A stretch of DNA of 64,000 nucleotides, taken from NCBI GenBank assembly GCA_013146195.2, contig CM028377.1:168867824-168931823 (forward strand), read 5' to 3'. Made by a program: the position numbers and the translations under genes. The stretch is from Codonopsis lanceolata. Taxonomy: Eukaryota > Streptophyta > Magnoliopsida > Asterales > Campanulaceae. Numbering within the stretch: position 1 is the stretch's first letter; every line of letters begins with the position of its first letter. The notes under the pieces are model-generated. The model worked only from the letters and a program-made list of their open reading frames with translations, was not told the origin of the DNA and made no database searches. This document shows, piece after piece, positions 38,064 through 47,581 of this stretch.

Positions 38064-39194
38064 TTAGAACTCTTTAGTGTTAGTTAGGCGCGGATCAGCA
38101 GGCTTCTACAGCAGCCTTGGAAGAACAGCAGACTTGGAAGTCTGCTCAAGCGCAAAAAATCAAGACTAGCCAAAACTTGGAATTATGTCACATAACGTCT
38201 TATTTAGATATTTTTGAAATATCTAGTCAAAATATCTTCATCGGATGTCACTCCAAAAAGGTCAACTATATACAGACAAGTTTCCAGTCTGTCGAGTCTG
38301 TCTCTGTTTCCTGAAACATGAAGTCTGAAGACATTACCTCTTTTGGCTAAGAAGACTTTTCACATACGTAACACAACTGAACCTTACTCTATTCGGGAAT
38401 GTCTTCTCTGCAAACACTGCATCTCTGATGACTGTGCCGCATACATCCCCCAAAGCGCCGAATTGCATTCAATGCAATAGAACGTTGGACACAGTTCCCT
38501 CTGCCTCAGTCCAACGGTCCAAAAGATCTCTCTGGTATTTATTCAAGTTTTGAAGATCTTAAAAAAAACAACTCTTGCGCATTAAACATTCAAGCTTCAT
38601 CTTCAACACTCAAGCATTCAAGAGATCTAAAGGACAAGAACTAACACTTCACCAAACTTCCTGAAGCTGCAGATCTGCCAGTCTTTACTCCATTTCAGCT
38701 TCATCTAGTTTGCTCTTAAAAACCGTTCTTTACTTTAGCACGTGAAAGAACAATTAATCATTGATTGTTTCTCTCACCATTATACACTTGGTTGAAAACT
38801 CATTTTGTACACGATTCATTAGAGATCTTACTTATAAACCTAGTGGATAAACAAGTGCACCTTTTAAAATCCAAAGCTAACCACTTTGGTAGTGGACGTA
38901 GTACTATTCACAGTACGAACCACTTCTAAATTCTGTGTTCTGTCTCATCTGTTTCTATCTTTCTATTAAATGCTGCTACTTGTCAAAGACAACTACTGAA
39001 TATGTGCTATACTTAAGCAGCCTACCAGTCTGTTCAGAACCTCTTTTGTTCTCCGCTGCATTAACACTTCTAGTAAAATCTTTTTAAGAAATCGTTCAGA
39101 AGTGTTTCGAAAAGTTTTTATAAAAAAAAACACAACTAGGCTATTCAACCCCCCCCCCCTTCTAGCCTAGATTGAGCCTACATCGGGACCAACA
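38064..39194 (+). mobile_element. Sirevirus-like Copia solo LTR, nested
   Basis: The right end shows the Sirevirus LTR signature GGCTATTCAACCCCCCCCC then CTTCTAGCC, ending GGGACCAACA. The flanking 5-mer GTTGT occurs at 38059-38063 and 39195-39199 and is the likely target duplication. With these edges the LTR is 1131 bp, close to the 1.25 kb of the related LTR at 3128-4377. The first bases (TTAGAAC) do not begin TG, so the left edge is uncertain by some bases. No internal retroelement domain follows, so it is a solo LTR. Confidence 0.75.
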
Positions 39195-39942
39195 GTTGTT
39201 CTGTCTTGCCGTTACTGCTTTTCTTCCTTGTTAGAACTCGTGTAGCTTGTACTGTTTGACTTGTGCCAACATGCTTAGCAGGTACTTGTCATTTGTTTAG
39301 CTTCTTTTAGAGGCCGACCTTGGGATTCCGTGTTGGGATCCGGGTTGGGTCTCTACAATTTATGCACTGCGATCCATCAATTTAAATTACATATTTCAAG
39401 TCAAAGAATCAATTAATGCATTACGCTGTAAAATATTGATGAACCCGATGCACACAATCATGCATCAAAATCATAGCGATGCTTCAAGGGATCCAAATCG
39501 ATGCATTGCGATTGAAATTCGATTGTATCGCGATGCAAACTAGTTTCGATTGCATCTCTTTCGTCTTCTTCTTCTTCCTCCTCCTTTATTGTAAGCCATC
39601 TTCTTTATCCCCTGTCTTCGTCCCTACCGAAAAATTCTACAACTGATTGATCGATTCTAGTATCGTCTTTAAGGAATTGGAAAAATCATTACCTTTCGAG
39701 GGCGTTTCCCCTGAACCTCGTTTTGTTGCGCAACAATTGTGATTTTGGAACTCCAAATTGTTGGTCGAAGCTGTGGAAGGTGTTGGATCTAAGCATTTTC
39801 GGAACAATTTTATAAAAGCGAACTTTTAGGGATGAAAAAAATTGGGGAGTGGAGCGATTAAAAGTTTGAGAAAAAGGACTGGTCCACGTCTCCAAAAGAA
39901 AATTCAAATATGTTTGGGCCACACAATTTATAGGGAGAAATT

Positions 39943-40185
39943 CGTACCGGTCCTTTCGAGATAACTTTCGACTGTTTTATGCATCTATATTTTTTTGTAA
40001 TCGAAAAAAGGCACGTCTTGTATCGTGATGCACAAAATAAGGCACTTCCGTGCATTGTGATATACAAATGATGCATTGCAATGTATGATTTTGCACATCG
40101 CGATGCATGAAGTACCTTTCCGATTACAAAAAATATAAGGGTGTAAAATGGTTGAAAACTTTGAAAAGGGGACTGACATGCAATT
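39943..40185. mobile_element. Palindrome-rich inverted-repeat element, copy D (short MITE form)
   Basis: About 243 bp, almost entirely foldback. The left end reads AAATTCGTACCGGTCC and then TTTTTTGTAATCGAAAA. The reverse complement of the right end reads AAATTGCATGTCAGTCC and then TTTTTTGTAATCGGAAA. The inverted repeat spans roughly 75 bp each side. The centre holds four degenerate TGCATCGCGATGCA units, including CACATCGCGATGCATG. It is a deletion form of copies B and C. Confidence 0.8.
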
Positions 40186-40588
40186 TTTACTAATTTATAT
40201 TTGGCTGGGCTTGGACAGAGTTAGACCCAACTCTACAAGCCCGATTGGCAGCCCTATCTGAGGACAGAGCACAATTTTGGCTTCATGTTATAAGCAATAT
40301 GTGAATTAGAACATAGACGATGTCATGTCCAAAAAAATAATAACAATAAAAGTAGTACTGCAAATTGTGACAGACAAAGAGAGACAAAGACGGCCGGAAG
40401 GAAAAACGGGGGGGAATCAAACATCAATTAAGGCCCCAATCTGAATATTAAATTTATTGTATTAGACAAGCATCTGAATAAATAAAAACTTGATGGAAGA
40501 GATTTTTATTTTTATTCTACACTCTGAGTAGAAATTTTCTAGTTGTACATTAGAACACAGAATTCACAAGAAATTTTGGGATTTCTGA
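40186..40588 (+). promoter_or_regulatory. Upstream region of the first ATL gene
   Basis: About 400 bp between copy D and the ATL start codon. It is AT-rich with pyrimidine and A-rich tracts. No convincing TATA box or named operator was found. The ATG at 40589 is the start that places a complete signal peptide ahead of the membrane segment. Confidence 0.35.
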
Positions 40589-41866
40589 ATGAATCGAATA
40601 GAAGCGATTTCATTAGTGATCTTCTTCTTCTTCTTCTTTTTCAATGTCTGCGCGCAACAAAAACCAAATAATGACCATTTTCATGGTTTTCATCCAATCC
40701 ATCCCGGCATTGCAATTGTCATAGGAATGCTCTCTGTTACCCTTTCTTTAACATTTCTTGTACTCTCTTGTGCTAAGTTCTGTCACACAAATGCACCCGA
40801 TGAGTTGAGTGATGAGCAAGGTCATCGTGAACTTCTTCGATCAAGGTCTAGATTTTCTGGGATTGACACGAAAGTGATCGAGTCTCTCCCCTTTTTCAGG
40901 TTTTCTTCACTAAAGGGGTCGAAAGAAGGCCTAGAGTGTGTTGTTTGCCTATCAAAGTTTGAGGACTCAGAGACTCTTAGATTGTTGCCCAAGTGTAGAC
41001 ATGCATTTCACATGAATTGCATCGATAAGTGGCTTGAAAGTCATTCTAGCTGTCCGCTTTGCAGATACAAGTTTGATACGGCGGACTTCACCAATTTCAC
41101 TTACACAAATAGTTTGAGATATTCTCAAAATGCTTCAAACCTAGCTGATAGTTTAAATCTTGAGCTTTTTGTCAAAAGGGAGGAAGACAGTTCCTTTAGG
41201 TCATCAAGGTTCAACTTGGGAAGCAGTTTTCGAAAGTTTGGAAAGGGTAAGAAAGAAGAGCTATTAGTCCAATATGATGATCGAAAGCTTTTGGATAAAT
41301 TCAAGCATAGAATTATTGTTTCAGACATTGTTTGCAAGAGCAGGTGGAGTGATGTAAACTCTTCGGACCTAATGTTCTTGAATTCCGAGATGCTTAATGT
41401 CATGTCAAGCAAAAGATTCTCTCCTTTGAATAGTACTTCTAATTGTGGGAGGTTTTGTAATGGTTTGTCAATAGATGAAGAAATAATGAAGGTTAAGGAG
41501 GATATGGAGAGGAAAAGGTTGTATGACTCCAAGGTTAGTAAAATTACCCGAAGTTATTCATCAGTTTCAGCTTCAAGCATTCCATCTACTTCTAATTTCA
41601 AAACTGATGCAAACAATAGTACAATGTCGAGATCACTAGACCCTGCAGAGAAGAGATCAATGTCAGAGATCACAAACATTTCAAGGTTTACAGAATTTAG
41701 TACAAGGAATGGAGTTAAAGAATCTTTGTTTTTGGGGAATAATGGGAATGATGAAAGGATACGGAATGTCTGGCTGCCAATAGCAAGGAGGACAGTTCAA
41801 TGGTTTGCTGGCCGAGAAAGAAATTCCATGAGATCAGAATCCAAGAGAGACCCGTCAAGTGTGTAA
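40589..41866 (+). CDS. ATL: ATL-type RING-H2 E3 ubiquitin ligase
   Basis: Intronless gene, 425 residues. ATL proteins are membrane-anchored E3 ubiquitin ligases that pass ubiquitin from an E2 to substrates, often in defence and stress signalling. Domains: signal peptide at 1-22 (poly-Phe core, cleavage near VCAQQ); membrane span at about 39-61; GLD-type motif at 90-110 (SGIDTKVIESLPFFRFSSLK); RING-H2 at 117-158 with C117, C120, C136, H138, H141, C144, C155 and C158, spaced C-x2-C-x15-C-x-H-x2-H-x2-C-x10-C-x2-C, and the E2-contact Trp W148. The long Ser-rich tail ends in a conserved block (NVWLPIARRTVQWFAGRE). This tail and length fit the ATL42/ATL43-like subgroup. A tandem paralogue lies 1.1 kb downstream. 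All metal ligands are present, so it is probably active. Confidence 0.95.
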   Translation: MNRIEAISLVIFFFFFFFNVCAQQKPNNDHFHGFHPIHPGIAIVIGMLSVTLSLTFLVLSCAKFCHTNAPDELSDEQGHRELLRSRSRFSGIDTKVIESLPFFRFSSLKGSKEGLECVVCLSKFEDSETLRLLPKCRHAFHMNCIDKWLESHSSCPLCRYKFDTADFTNFTYTNSLRYSQNASNLADSLNLELFVKREEDSSFRSSRFNLGSSFRKFGKGKKEELLVQYDDRKLLDKFKHRIIVSDIVCKSRWSDVNSSDLMFLNSEMLNVMSSKRFSPLNSTSNCGRFCNGLSIDEEIMKVKEDMERKRLYDSKVSKITRSYSSVSASSIPSTSNFKTDANNSTMSRSLDPAEKRSMSEITNISRFTEFSTRNGVKESLFLGNNGNDERIRNVWLPIARRTVQWFAGRERNSMRSESKRDPSSV

Positions 41867-42984
41867 TTTTGATGGCTCTTTCTTTTTTCTTCTTTTTTTG
41901 TTTCCTGCTCTATGCTTTTAGCTGATAAATTAATTAACAGAGTTTCCCAGCAGTACTAGTATGATTCTTGGGCGGAGTAATGAATGTATGCGTTGCAGGA
42001 ACGTTGTTATTGAACTGTTCTTTACATTCATTGAATACATCTCTATAACTTGTCGTTAATGAAGATGTTACAAGCCTAAAAGTGTTGGTAAGCTGATATT
42101 GAATACCTGATCCTTTGTCCAAATCTTGTTTTCAGAATCTGGTTTCAAAATTTTCTGACTTTGAAGATTCTGACAAATAGAAAATGGAAGGTTCATCATT
42201 CACCAAATACAATAGTGGTCCTATTTTTATTTGGTCAACTTACAGCCAAAGTATTACAAAGGGAACCTTCACTGTGGTTGGAAAAGGAAATGTCTAAAGA
42301 AATCAAATGACACTGTTTTTTTAATAATTTTTCTTATTTTGGTTTTCGATTCTAAATTTCATTTCGATAGAATGTTGGCGAACAATTATTGCAGGATCTT
42401 CAGACAAAGCCTTCAATTGGAAAAATGATGCAGTGAAATGCTAGTGTTGAAAACTTCTTCAATAGCATCTCTTGCAATTTTTTGTGCTTTTTTCTTAATT
42501 ATATGTTTACAATTTCAAAAAGACTAGTACATTATATTCGACGCTTGTTTCCTAAAGAAAAAAAAATGTGATAACTAATTAATGAAAGCATGCTGCAATC
42601 TTCTTTAAAGCTACCTTAAGTCACCACCAAGCACGTTATACTAGTTTTACCATAGGTCTTGGATTCCTTTGATTTTGTTTTGGGTCAAAGTCGAGTAATC
42701 TAGGAAACTAGTGTAGAGAAGCAACTAAAGGAATCCAAACTACCCCATCTAAATGTTTTATTTAAAAAGGGGAGACGGCAGGAAGGTCACCCGCATCCTA
42801 TGGTGACCAATAACACTCTAAACTAATTGTAGTCATCGTCACATCGTTGCCTTTTATGTCATGCAACAGACTCAGTCCCTTCCAAACTTTCTTTTAATAG
42901 ACAAATTGGACCTCAGTTCAAGTCAATCCAGTACTGTGTCAGAATCTTGGTACAAGTAGTGTTGAGATCCTGAAGAATATCCCA
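41867..42984 (+). promoter_or_regulatory. Spacer between the two ATL genes
   Basis: 1.1 kb holding the 3' untranslated region of the first gene and the promoter of the second. A TATA-like TTATTTAAAAAGGGG lies at 42759-42775, about 210 bp before the second ATG. No transposon boundary or other gene was recognised, unlike the ground on both sides of the pair. Confidence 0.4.
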
Positions 42985-44058
42985 ATGAATCAACTAGGAT
43001 TTATCATAAACTTCTCCCTCTCCTTATTGATTGTAAGTGCTTATGCTCAAGCTACAACAAAGCACAATAGCAATATCTTTCGGTGGAACCTTGCCATTGT
43101 TATAGCTGTCCTATCTTTTGTCTTCATTTTTATCTTTGCCATAATTATCTATGCAAATTTCTTTCACATAACTGTGCCTGCAATCTTAACCAATTACCGT
43201 GGCCTTGATGAACCGACGTACTCAAGTTCAAAACTATCTGGACTTGATCAAGCGATAATTGGATCACTCCCTTCTTTCAGATTTTCTTCACTCAAGGGAT
43301 CAAAAGAAGGTCTTGAGTGTACAATCTGCATATCGATATTCCAGGACAATGAAGTCTTGCGTTTGTTGCCAAATTGTAAGCATGCATTTCATAAGAACTG
43401 TATCGATGAGTGGCTAGAAAGAAAATCTAGCTGTCCACTTTGCAGGTGCAAGTTCAAGGTCGAGGATTTTTCGAGGTTTAACTTTCCAATTGATTTGGGA
43501 GTTCATTGTGACCCTTCAAATCTAACAGAGGATGCAAATTTTGAGGTATTCGTTCAACGGGAAGAAGAACCTCTTGAAACTACGTCCAAGTTCAGGTTCG
43601 GAAGCAGTTTCAAGAAATTTGTTAAGGCCAAGAAAGAAGCGGCTCTCATTCAAGAAGGTGACCATCGTGGTTATGATCTAGGAAAAGTACTCTTAGATAA
43701 ATTCAAGCACAAGATTATAGTCTCGGATATTGTTTATAAGAGGCAGTGGAGTGATCTAAACTCGTCAGACTTACTATGCTTGAGTTCTGAAATGATTTCC
43801 ATTACGTCAAGCCAGCGATTCTCTCCTTCAAATGACCACATTACTCTTCGGATTGATGATAGTGAAGTATCAAGTCATTTAAATTTGGGTTCAAGCTCTC
43901 CTACCTTTTCCAGTTTGGAAACAAACAAAAGCATAACTTCAAGATTATTGCTAAACCCAGCTAAGATGAGATCGATGTCAGAAATCACTTCTTTTGACAG
44001 ATTCAAAGAAATCAGTCAAAGAAACAGCAACGAAGAGTCTAGTGGGAATGATGATTGA
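42985..44058 (+). CDS. ATL: ATL-type RING-H2 E3 ubiquitin ligase, C-terminally shortened
   Basis: Intronless tandem paralogue of the gene at 40589, 357 residues. Signal peptide at 1-22 (ends SAYAQA), membrane span at about 34-60, GLD motif at 85-105 (SGLDQAIIGSLPSFRFSSLK), RING-H2 with C112, C115, C131, H133, H136, C139, C150 and C153 and Trp W143. Spacing is the same as in the first gene. Shared tail blocks include LLDKFKHKIIVSDIVYKRQW and MRSMSEITSFDRF. The TGA at 44056-44058 cuts the protein before the conserved final block, which is still encoded in the same frame just downstream. The catalytic part is intact, so a ligase lacking the last 40 or so residues is plausible. The start ATG gives a complete signal peptide like the paralogue's. 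Confidence 0.93.
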   Translation: MNQLGFIINFSLSLLIVSAYAQATTKHNSNIFRWNLAIVIAVLSFVFIFIFAIIIYANFFHITVPAILTNYRGLDEPTYSSSKLSGLDQAIIGSLPSFRFSSLKGSKEGLECTICISIFQDNEVLRLLPNCKHAFHKNCIDEWLERKSSCPLCRCKFKVEDFSRFNFPIDLGVHCDPSNLTEDANFEVFVQREEEPLETTSKFRFGSSFKKFVKAKKEAALIQEGDHRGYDLGKVLLDKFKHKIIVSDIVYKRQWSDLNSSDLLCLSSEMISITSSQRFSPSNDHITLRIDDSEVSSHLNLGSSSPTFSSLETNKSITSRLLLNPAKMRSMSEITSFDRFKEISQRNSNEESSGNDD

Positions 44059-44196
44059 ATGAGGAGGGTTTGGTTGGATATAGCAAGGAAGACAATTCAT
44101 GGCTTCGCTATTCAACGAAGAAATTCACTAGAATCAGAGAGCAGAAGGCACTTATTCGTGTGTGAACTAGATATCACAATTTTTCAAGACTTTTGA
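44059..44196 (+). other. In-frame continuation of the second ATL gene after the stop
   Basis: 45 codons follow the TGA in the same frame and run to the TGA at 44194-44196. They begin MRRVWLDIARKTIHGFAIQR and align with the C-terminal block of the first ATL gene (IRNVWLPIARRTVQWFAGRE). The alignment shows the stop is a later mutation in this copy rather than the ancestral end, unless it is an assembly error or is read through. Confidence 0.85.
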
Positions 44197-44747
44197 ATGT
44201 TTGGCAGTATAGAACATAAACTGATTGAGTTCTTTTGAAGGGAAACTTTATGGGATAATTAGCTACTTTTAACAGGAAGCATAATTGACAGAAAATAGTG
44301 TGCTACTTTACGGAATAATTTGCTCTTTGTGAATGTTTGGCATTGCATGGGTTCATAGTTACTAATTAATTTGTTTTGGTATTCAAGTTCTTTTCCTTGT
44401 TTCATTTCTGTTACTCAGGTTCAAGTTATATTTCCTCTTTTGGTTTCTTAATTTTATCTTTCGATTCTACTTCCCTGCTACTTGTAAGAATTCTAGAAAT
44501 TGAGTGGTAATCCACATGATAATTTTTCCCTTGTGAGTTGTAACACGACCTTTATGACTAACCATAGTCGTTGCATCAGTAAGCCGACAATGTTCTCATA
44601 AACCGTAGCATAGGGAGTCTCCATGACTTGGATCATTCTTTGGTGAGTAACATTATGATCCTACGAAGAAAACAAAACTGTAACACTTTGATTCTCAATC
44701 GGGTCATAAAGGTAAGCCATGAGTTTGCTCATCACGTACTATCGTTA
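44197..44747. other. Intergenic, no gene
   Basis: 3' flank of the second ATL gene. AT-rich, with no coding signal beyond short open frames lacking motifs. Confidence 0.5.
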
Positions 44748-44996
44748 GTGGCAGACGGATGTGTTCCTAATAGGGGTCCATGTACCGGGGTCAACAAAAA
44801 AAAAAGTAAATTTATGTTTTTGCCCAAATTAAAACAACATATTTACGGTAATGGACCCTGCTCCCAATTCCCCCCCCCCCCTTCAAACCTAGTCGCTCCC
44901 TGCCTCCCTCGGTCCCTACTAAGTCCCAACAAAGCTCGCTCCCTCTCCCTCCCAGGCTCCCAACGCATACAACTTTATTTCTGGATCCGCCACTGA
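44748..44996. mobile_element. MITE-like repeat with GTGGCNGA...TCCGCCAC ends
   Basis: The left end, TAGTGGCAGACGGATGTG, and the right end, TTTCTGGATCCGCCACTGA, are inverted copies of the CAGTGGCGGATCCAG motif common in plant genomes. A poly-C run and a CCCTCC-rich part lie inside. Duplication not established. Confidence 0.5.
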
Positions 44997-45842
44997 CTAT
45001 AGTGGTGGGAGTACCTGTGCCGTGATTCAGCTGGTTCTTGTTTTGAGTATGTGCGACGAATCATGGGGTTCACTGGATCATGATCACCTTGCTGAAACTT
45101 TAATCGAGAGCAAAGCTCATAATTTTATTTTATTTTCTGATTCTAGTTTTATACTTTTTCAATCTTTTAGATTTTGAGATCACATAGATTTGAAATATGA
45201 TCTTCATGCATACTATTGGGATAGAGAATGTGACGGAGGTTGAGATAGAAGATCATGTGCTCTATTTAGAGTAGGGGTCACAATAAATATTGCCAATTAT
45301 CAAAGATGGTCAAATGGATTGGTGGTAGTCATCACCTGACCATTGTGTTTTTCATCTCTTAAGAAATTGTTAAATCTTGGTTGGAATCTTCTTAGCTTGT
45401 GTTTTAAAATGGAAATTGTAAAAATCAACCGGCCTCCAAGCGGGAATCTCAAAGAGTATCTTAGTCCTGCCAAGTACACCATTCTAATCCTTTACACAAG
45501 GATGCTAAAAAACACAGGGTTATTGTTAAACAATGAGAAACTGGCCTGATTTGGTATTTAGTGTCAAAACAGGAACAAAGGTGGCACTCATTTTAGGATG
45601 GAAGGTGTATTATTTTCTAATTTTGGCAAGGAAAGGAGTAAATAATTCATGTGTGTCCAATTGCGATGATAAAGATTAGAAAACAAATATATTTTGTTAT
45701 GATAAGCAATAAACAGAGATATATCATAACAAAAAAATGTGGTAGATCCTCAATTAGAGTAGGCTATTTCCACAAGGGGATAGTAATCCAGTATCATCAT
45801 TTCAACTTACAAAATACAAACGGGTGAACGAGGAATACTTAC
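44997..45842. other. Intergenic, no gene supported
   Basis: AT-rich. A 60-codon minus-strand open frame at 45300-45482 has no motif. Together with the possible exon at 45843 it could belong to a decayed gene, but no splice acceptor was matched. Confidence 0.4.
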
Positions 45843-45929
45843 ATAATTTGGGGCAGCAGCGGCGAAAGAGGAACTGAGCTCGGGGGTTTCTAGGGTCAGG
45901 AAAGTGTTCTCTTTTAATAAAATCGGCAT
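45843..45929 (-). other. Possible first exon of an unidentified gene
   Basis: Minus strand: ATG at 45929 opens a 29-codon frame (MPILLKENTFLTLETPELSS and then SFAAAAPNY) ending exactly at a consensus donor, CCAAATTAT|GTAAGT. It is GC-richer than the surroundings, and the 5' side (to 46010) is also GC-rich, as at many plant gene starts. No downstream exon was recognised and no family was identified. An alternative reading on the plus strand (KMAVKRRQYPLPHSS) exists, so this is weak. Confidence 0.25.
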
Positions 45930-46154
45930 TGGAGATGAATTTGTGAGGCGTAGAGAGTCAGCGAAGATGGCGGTGAAGCGGCGGCAATACCCACTGCCAC
46001 ACTCCTCTCATTTCCTTTTTTTGGGCTGTTTGAACTTTGAACCAACCATTTACTTTTTATTTTTTAAAAAGAAATTATAATTTTTTTAATTATCTTTGTT
46101 TGATGTTTGTTTTCTTCTTTTTTAACCTTTATTTGTTGTTTAACTTTCATTTGG

Positions 46155-46490
46155 GTGAAATTCGGGCCGGTCTCCCATGGAAAGAAAAATATAACTGTAA
46201 AAGTTCACGATAATTTTTTTAAACCGTTACTGTACACTTTTGGGGGGTAACTGACGAAGATATACTTAATGAAGAAAAGACGCATAGATAAAAACACTAC
46301 TTAAATTTGGGCATCGTAATTCAAATATTGGGCATTGCAATTCAAAATTGGGTGTTGCTCAAATTTTTTGGCATCGTTCAAAATTTTGGGCGTTGCAATG
46401 CAAAAGTCACTACCCAAATTTGGACATCGCAAAGAAAAAAATTGGGCGTCGCTCAAAATTTTGGGCATCGTTCCTACTCCCTACCATCAC
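46155..46490. mobile_element. Palindrome-rich inverted-repeat element, copy E (truncated)
   Basis: The left end is GAAATTCGGGCCGGTCTCCC, then TACACTTTTGGGGGGTAAC and GACGAAGATA, matching copy A. It is followed by TTGGGCATCGTAATTCAAA-type units. The right inverted end is missing. The ATGCAGAAAAT repeats at 46905-46995 may be its displaced remainder. Confidence 0.6.
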
Positions 46491-46545
46491 CTCACTTTGA
46501 ATCCCTCTAAACCCATCGTTTCTCATAACTATCTCTCGCCCCTAA

Positions 46546-46618
46546 GGGGGTGGCTCAGTAGTAGAGATGGGACTTCACAATGTGTGAGGTCTCAGGTTCG
46601 ATCGCTTCACACGCCCCC
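46546..46618 (+). repeat. tRNA-like sequence, probable SINE head
   Basis: 73 bp with GGGGGTG at the 5' end pairing with CGCCCCC at the 3' end (7-bp acceptor-like stem). It has an A-box-like TGGCTCAGTAGT and a B-box-like GGTTCGATCGC, the internal promoter elements of RNA polymerase III. The T-arm does not fold correctly and no anticodon arm can be assigned, so it is not a functional tRNA. An A/T-rich tail and a TA repeat follow, as in tRNA-derived SINEs. A longer inverted repeat, CCCTAAGGGGG...CCCCCTTAGGG, encloses it. Confidence 0.55.
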
Positions 46619-46632
46619 TTAGGGCAAAATAA

Positions 46633-46636
<4 letters not shown>

Positions 46637-46670
<34 letters not shown>
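46637..46670. repeat. (TA)n microsatellite
   Basis: TA run directly after the tRNA-like sequence. Confidence 0.9.
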
Positions 46671-46674
<4 letters not shown>

Positions 46675-46900
46675 TTCATCTCATTCAATTCTCACTCTCA
46701 TATTGTCACTTTTTCATTATCGTCCATTTTAATTCAATATCAAAGTTGTTCTTCATTTCTCCCCATCAAAACACCCAACAATGGACTCATTCCCCACCTC
46801 CCCAACCACCGATTCCAAGAAACACCACTCAAAACCATCAAACTCGGCCTCAAACTCAGTTGTGATCCAACGAAAAAGATGTAGAAAATACGGTATCGCA

Positions 46901-46996
46901 TGAGGTACGATGCAGAAAATTTGCCATCACAAACGGTACAATGCAGAAAATTAGGTGTTGCAAGCGGTATGATGCAGAAAATTGGGTGTCGTAAGT
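46901..46996 (+). repeat. Three tandem copies of a 36-bp unit
   Basis: GATGCAGAAAAT is repeated three times about 36-37 bp apart, with GGTACGATGCAGAAAATTTG, GGTACAATGCAGAAAATTAG and GGTATGATGCAGAAAATTGG. The surrounding 46671-47581 is otherwise AT-rich with no gene seen. Confidence 0.75.
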
Positions 46997-47581
46997 TCCT
47001 AAATACTCTGTGTTGTGTTAGAGTATTTGTGTTGGTGTTTCTTACACAAACATTTAGTTTCTTCTTCTTTTGCAACAATATACTTAAAGTACTTCATCCA
47101 ATTTTCGTCTTCTTCATTTATGTTTTAATGGCTGTATTTATATGGACATTTTTAAAATCTCAACAAAATGACTAGCGTGAATGACTCCTATATTGGATAA
47201 ATTACATTTTGATCATTCTGTTATTTACGATGTGTATGTGTTTGTGTGTTTGTTGAAAATTCTTTTATAACTCTTCACTGTTTTTTAGTTGTTGAATTTT
47301 CAAAAATAGGCTCTCTTGTATCATATCTAAAGTTTGGTGGCCCAAATAACATTTTCAAAGTTTTGATGGTCGAATTGCAAGAAGTTAAAAGTTTGGTGAC
47401 CCAATTGTTGTGTTTTGCCAACTTTAATTTAGCAAAAAGTGATTTTGTCGATCTCAATCCTAGCTAAATGTTGGAAATGGGTTGCAAAAGTTGGTGACAA
47501 CCAATTTTTGACCAAAGTTTAATTGAGATTCCATTTATTGAAATTGGAAACAAGTTGCAAATTAAAAATCTATGATCCAGG

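Larger units (their letters stand above)
33641..39357 (+). mobile_element. Long gypsy-type solo LTR containing a Copia solo LTR
   Basis: Starts TGTAACGCCCCGGAAC, ends GGGTTGGGTCTCTACA, and is flanked by perfect ATTTA duplications (33636-33640 and 39358-39362). No retroviral domain, PBS or PPT is present. Without the nested Copia LTR it is about 4.6 kb. Leader-like features are CTATAAACCC near 34348 followed by a GA repeat at 34395. The 1.4 kb from 36640 includes the ACTGGGTTATTATGACTCAC stretch shared with the solo LTR at 26489-30293, which lies in the opposite orientation. Chromovirus (Tekay/Del) origin is inferred from the ends and length. Confidence 0.82.
33437..39905. mobile_element. Palindrome-rich inverted-repeat element, copy C, split by a solo LTR
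   Basis: The two halves are 33437-33640 and 39358-39905. The left end is AAATTCGGGCTAGTCCCTTC then CCAACCGCTCCAGCTCAC. The reverse complement of the right end is GTGGACCAGTCCTTTTTCTC then TTAATCGCTCCACTCC, so the inverted repeat extends at least 60 bp. Degenerate TGCATCGCGATGCA units flank the insertion on both sides. The right half matches copy B (CCTCGTTTTGTTGCGCAAC). Removing the LTR and one ATTTA restores a continuous element of about 750 bp, close to copy B's length. Confidence 0.75.

Noticed and set aside
41125..41532. 135-codon frame antisense to the first ATL gene
   Set aside because: It is the reverse of conserved coding sequence with no motif, signal or neighbours of its own.
46546..46618. 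Functional tRNA gene
   Set aside because: A and B boxes and an acceptor-like stem are present, but the T-arm does not pair and no anticodon arm can be assigned.
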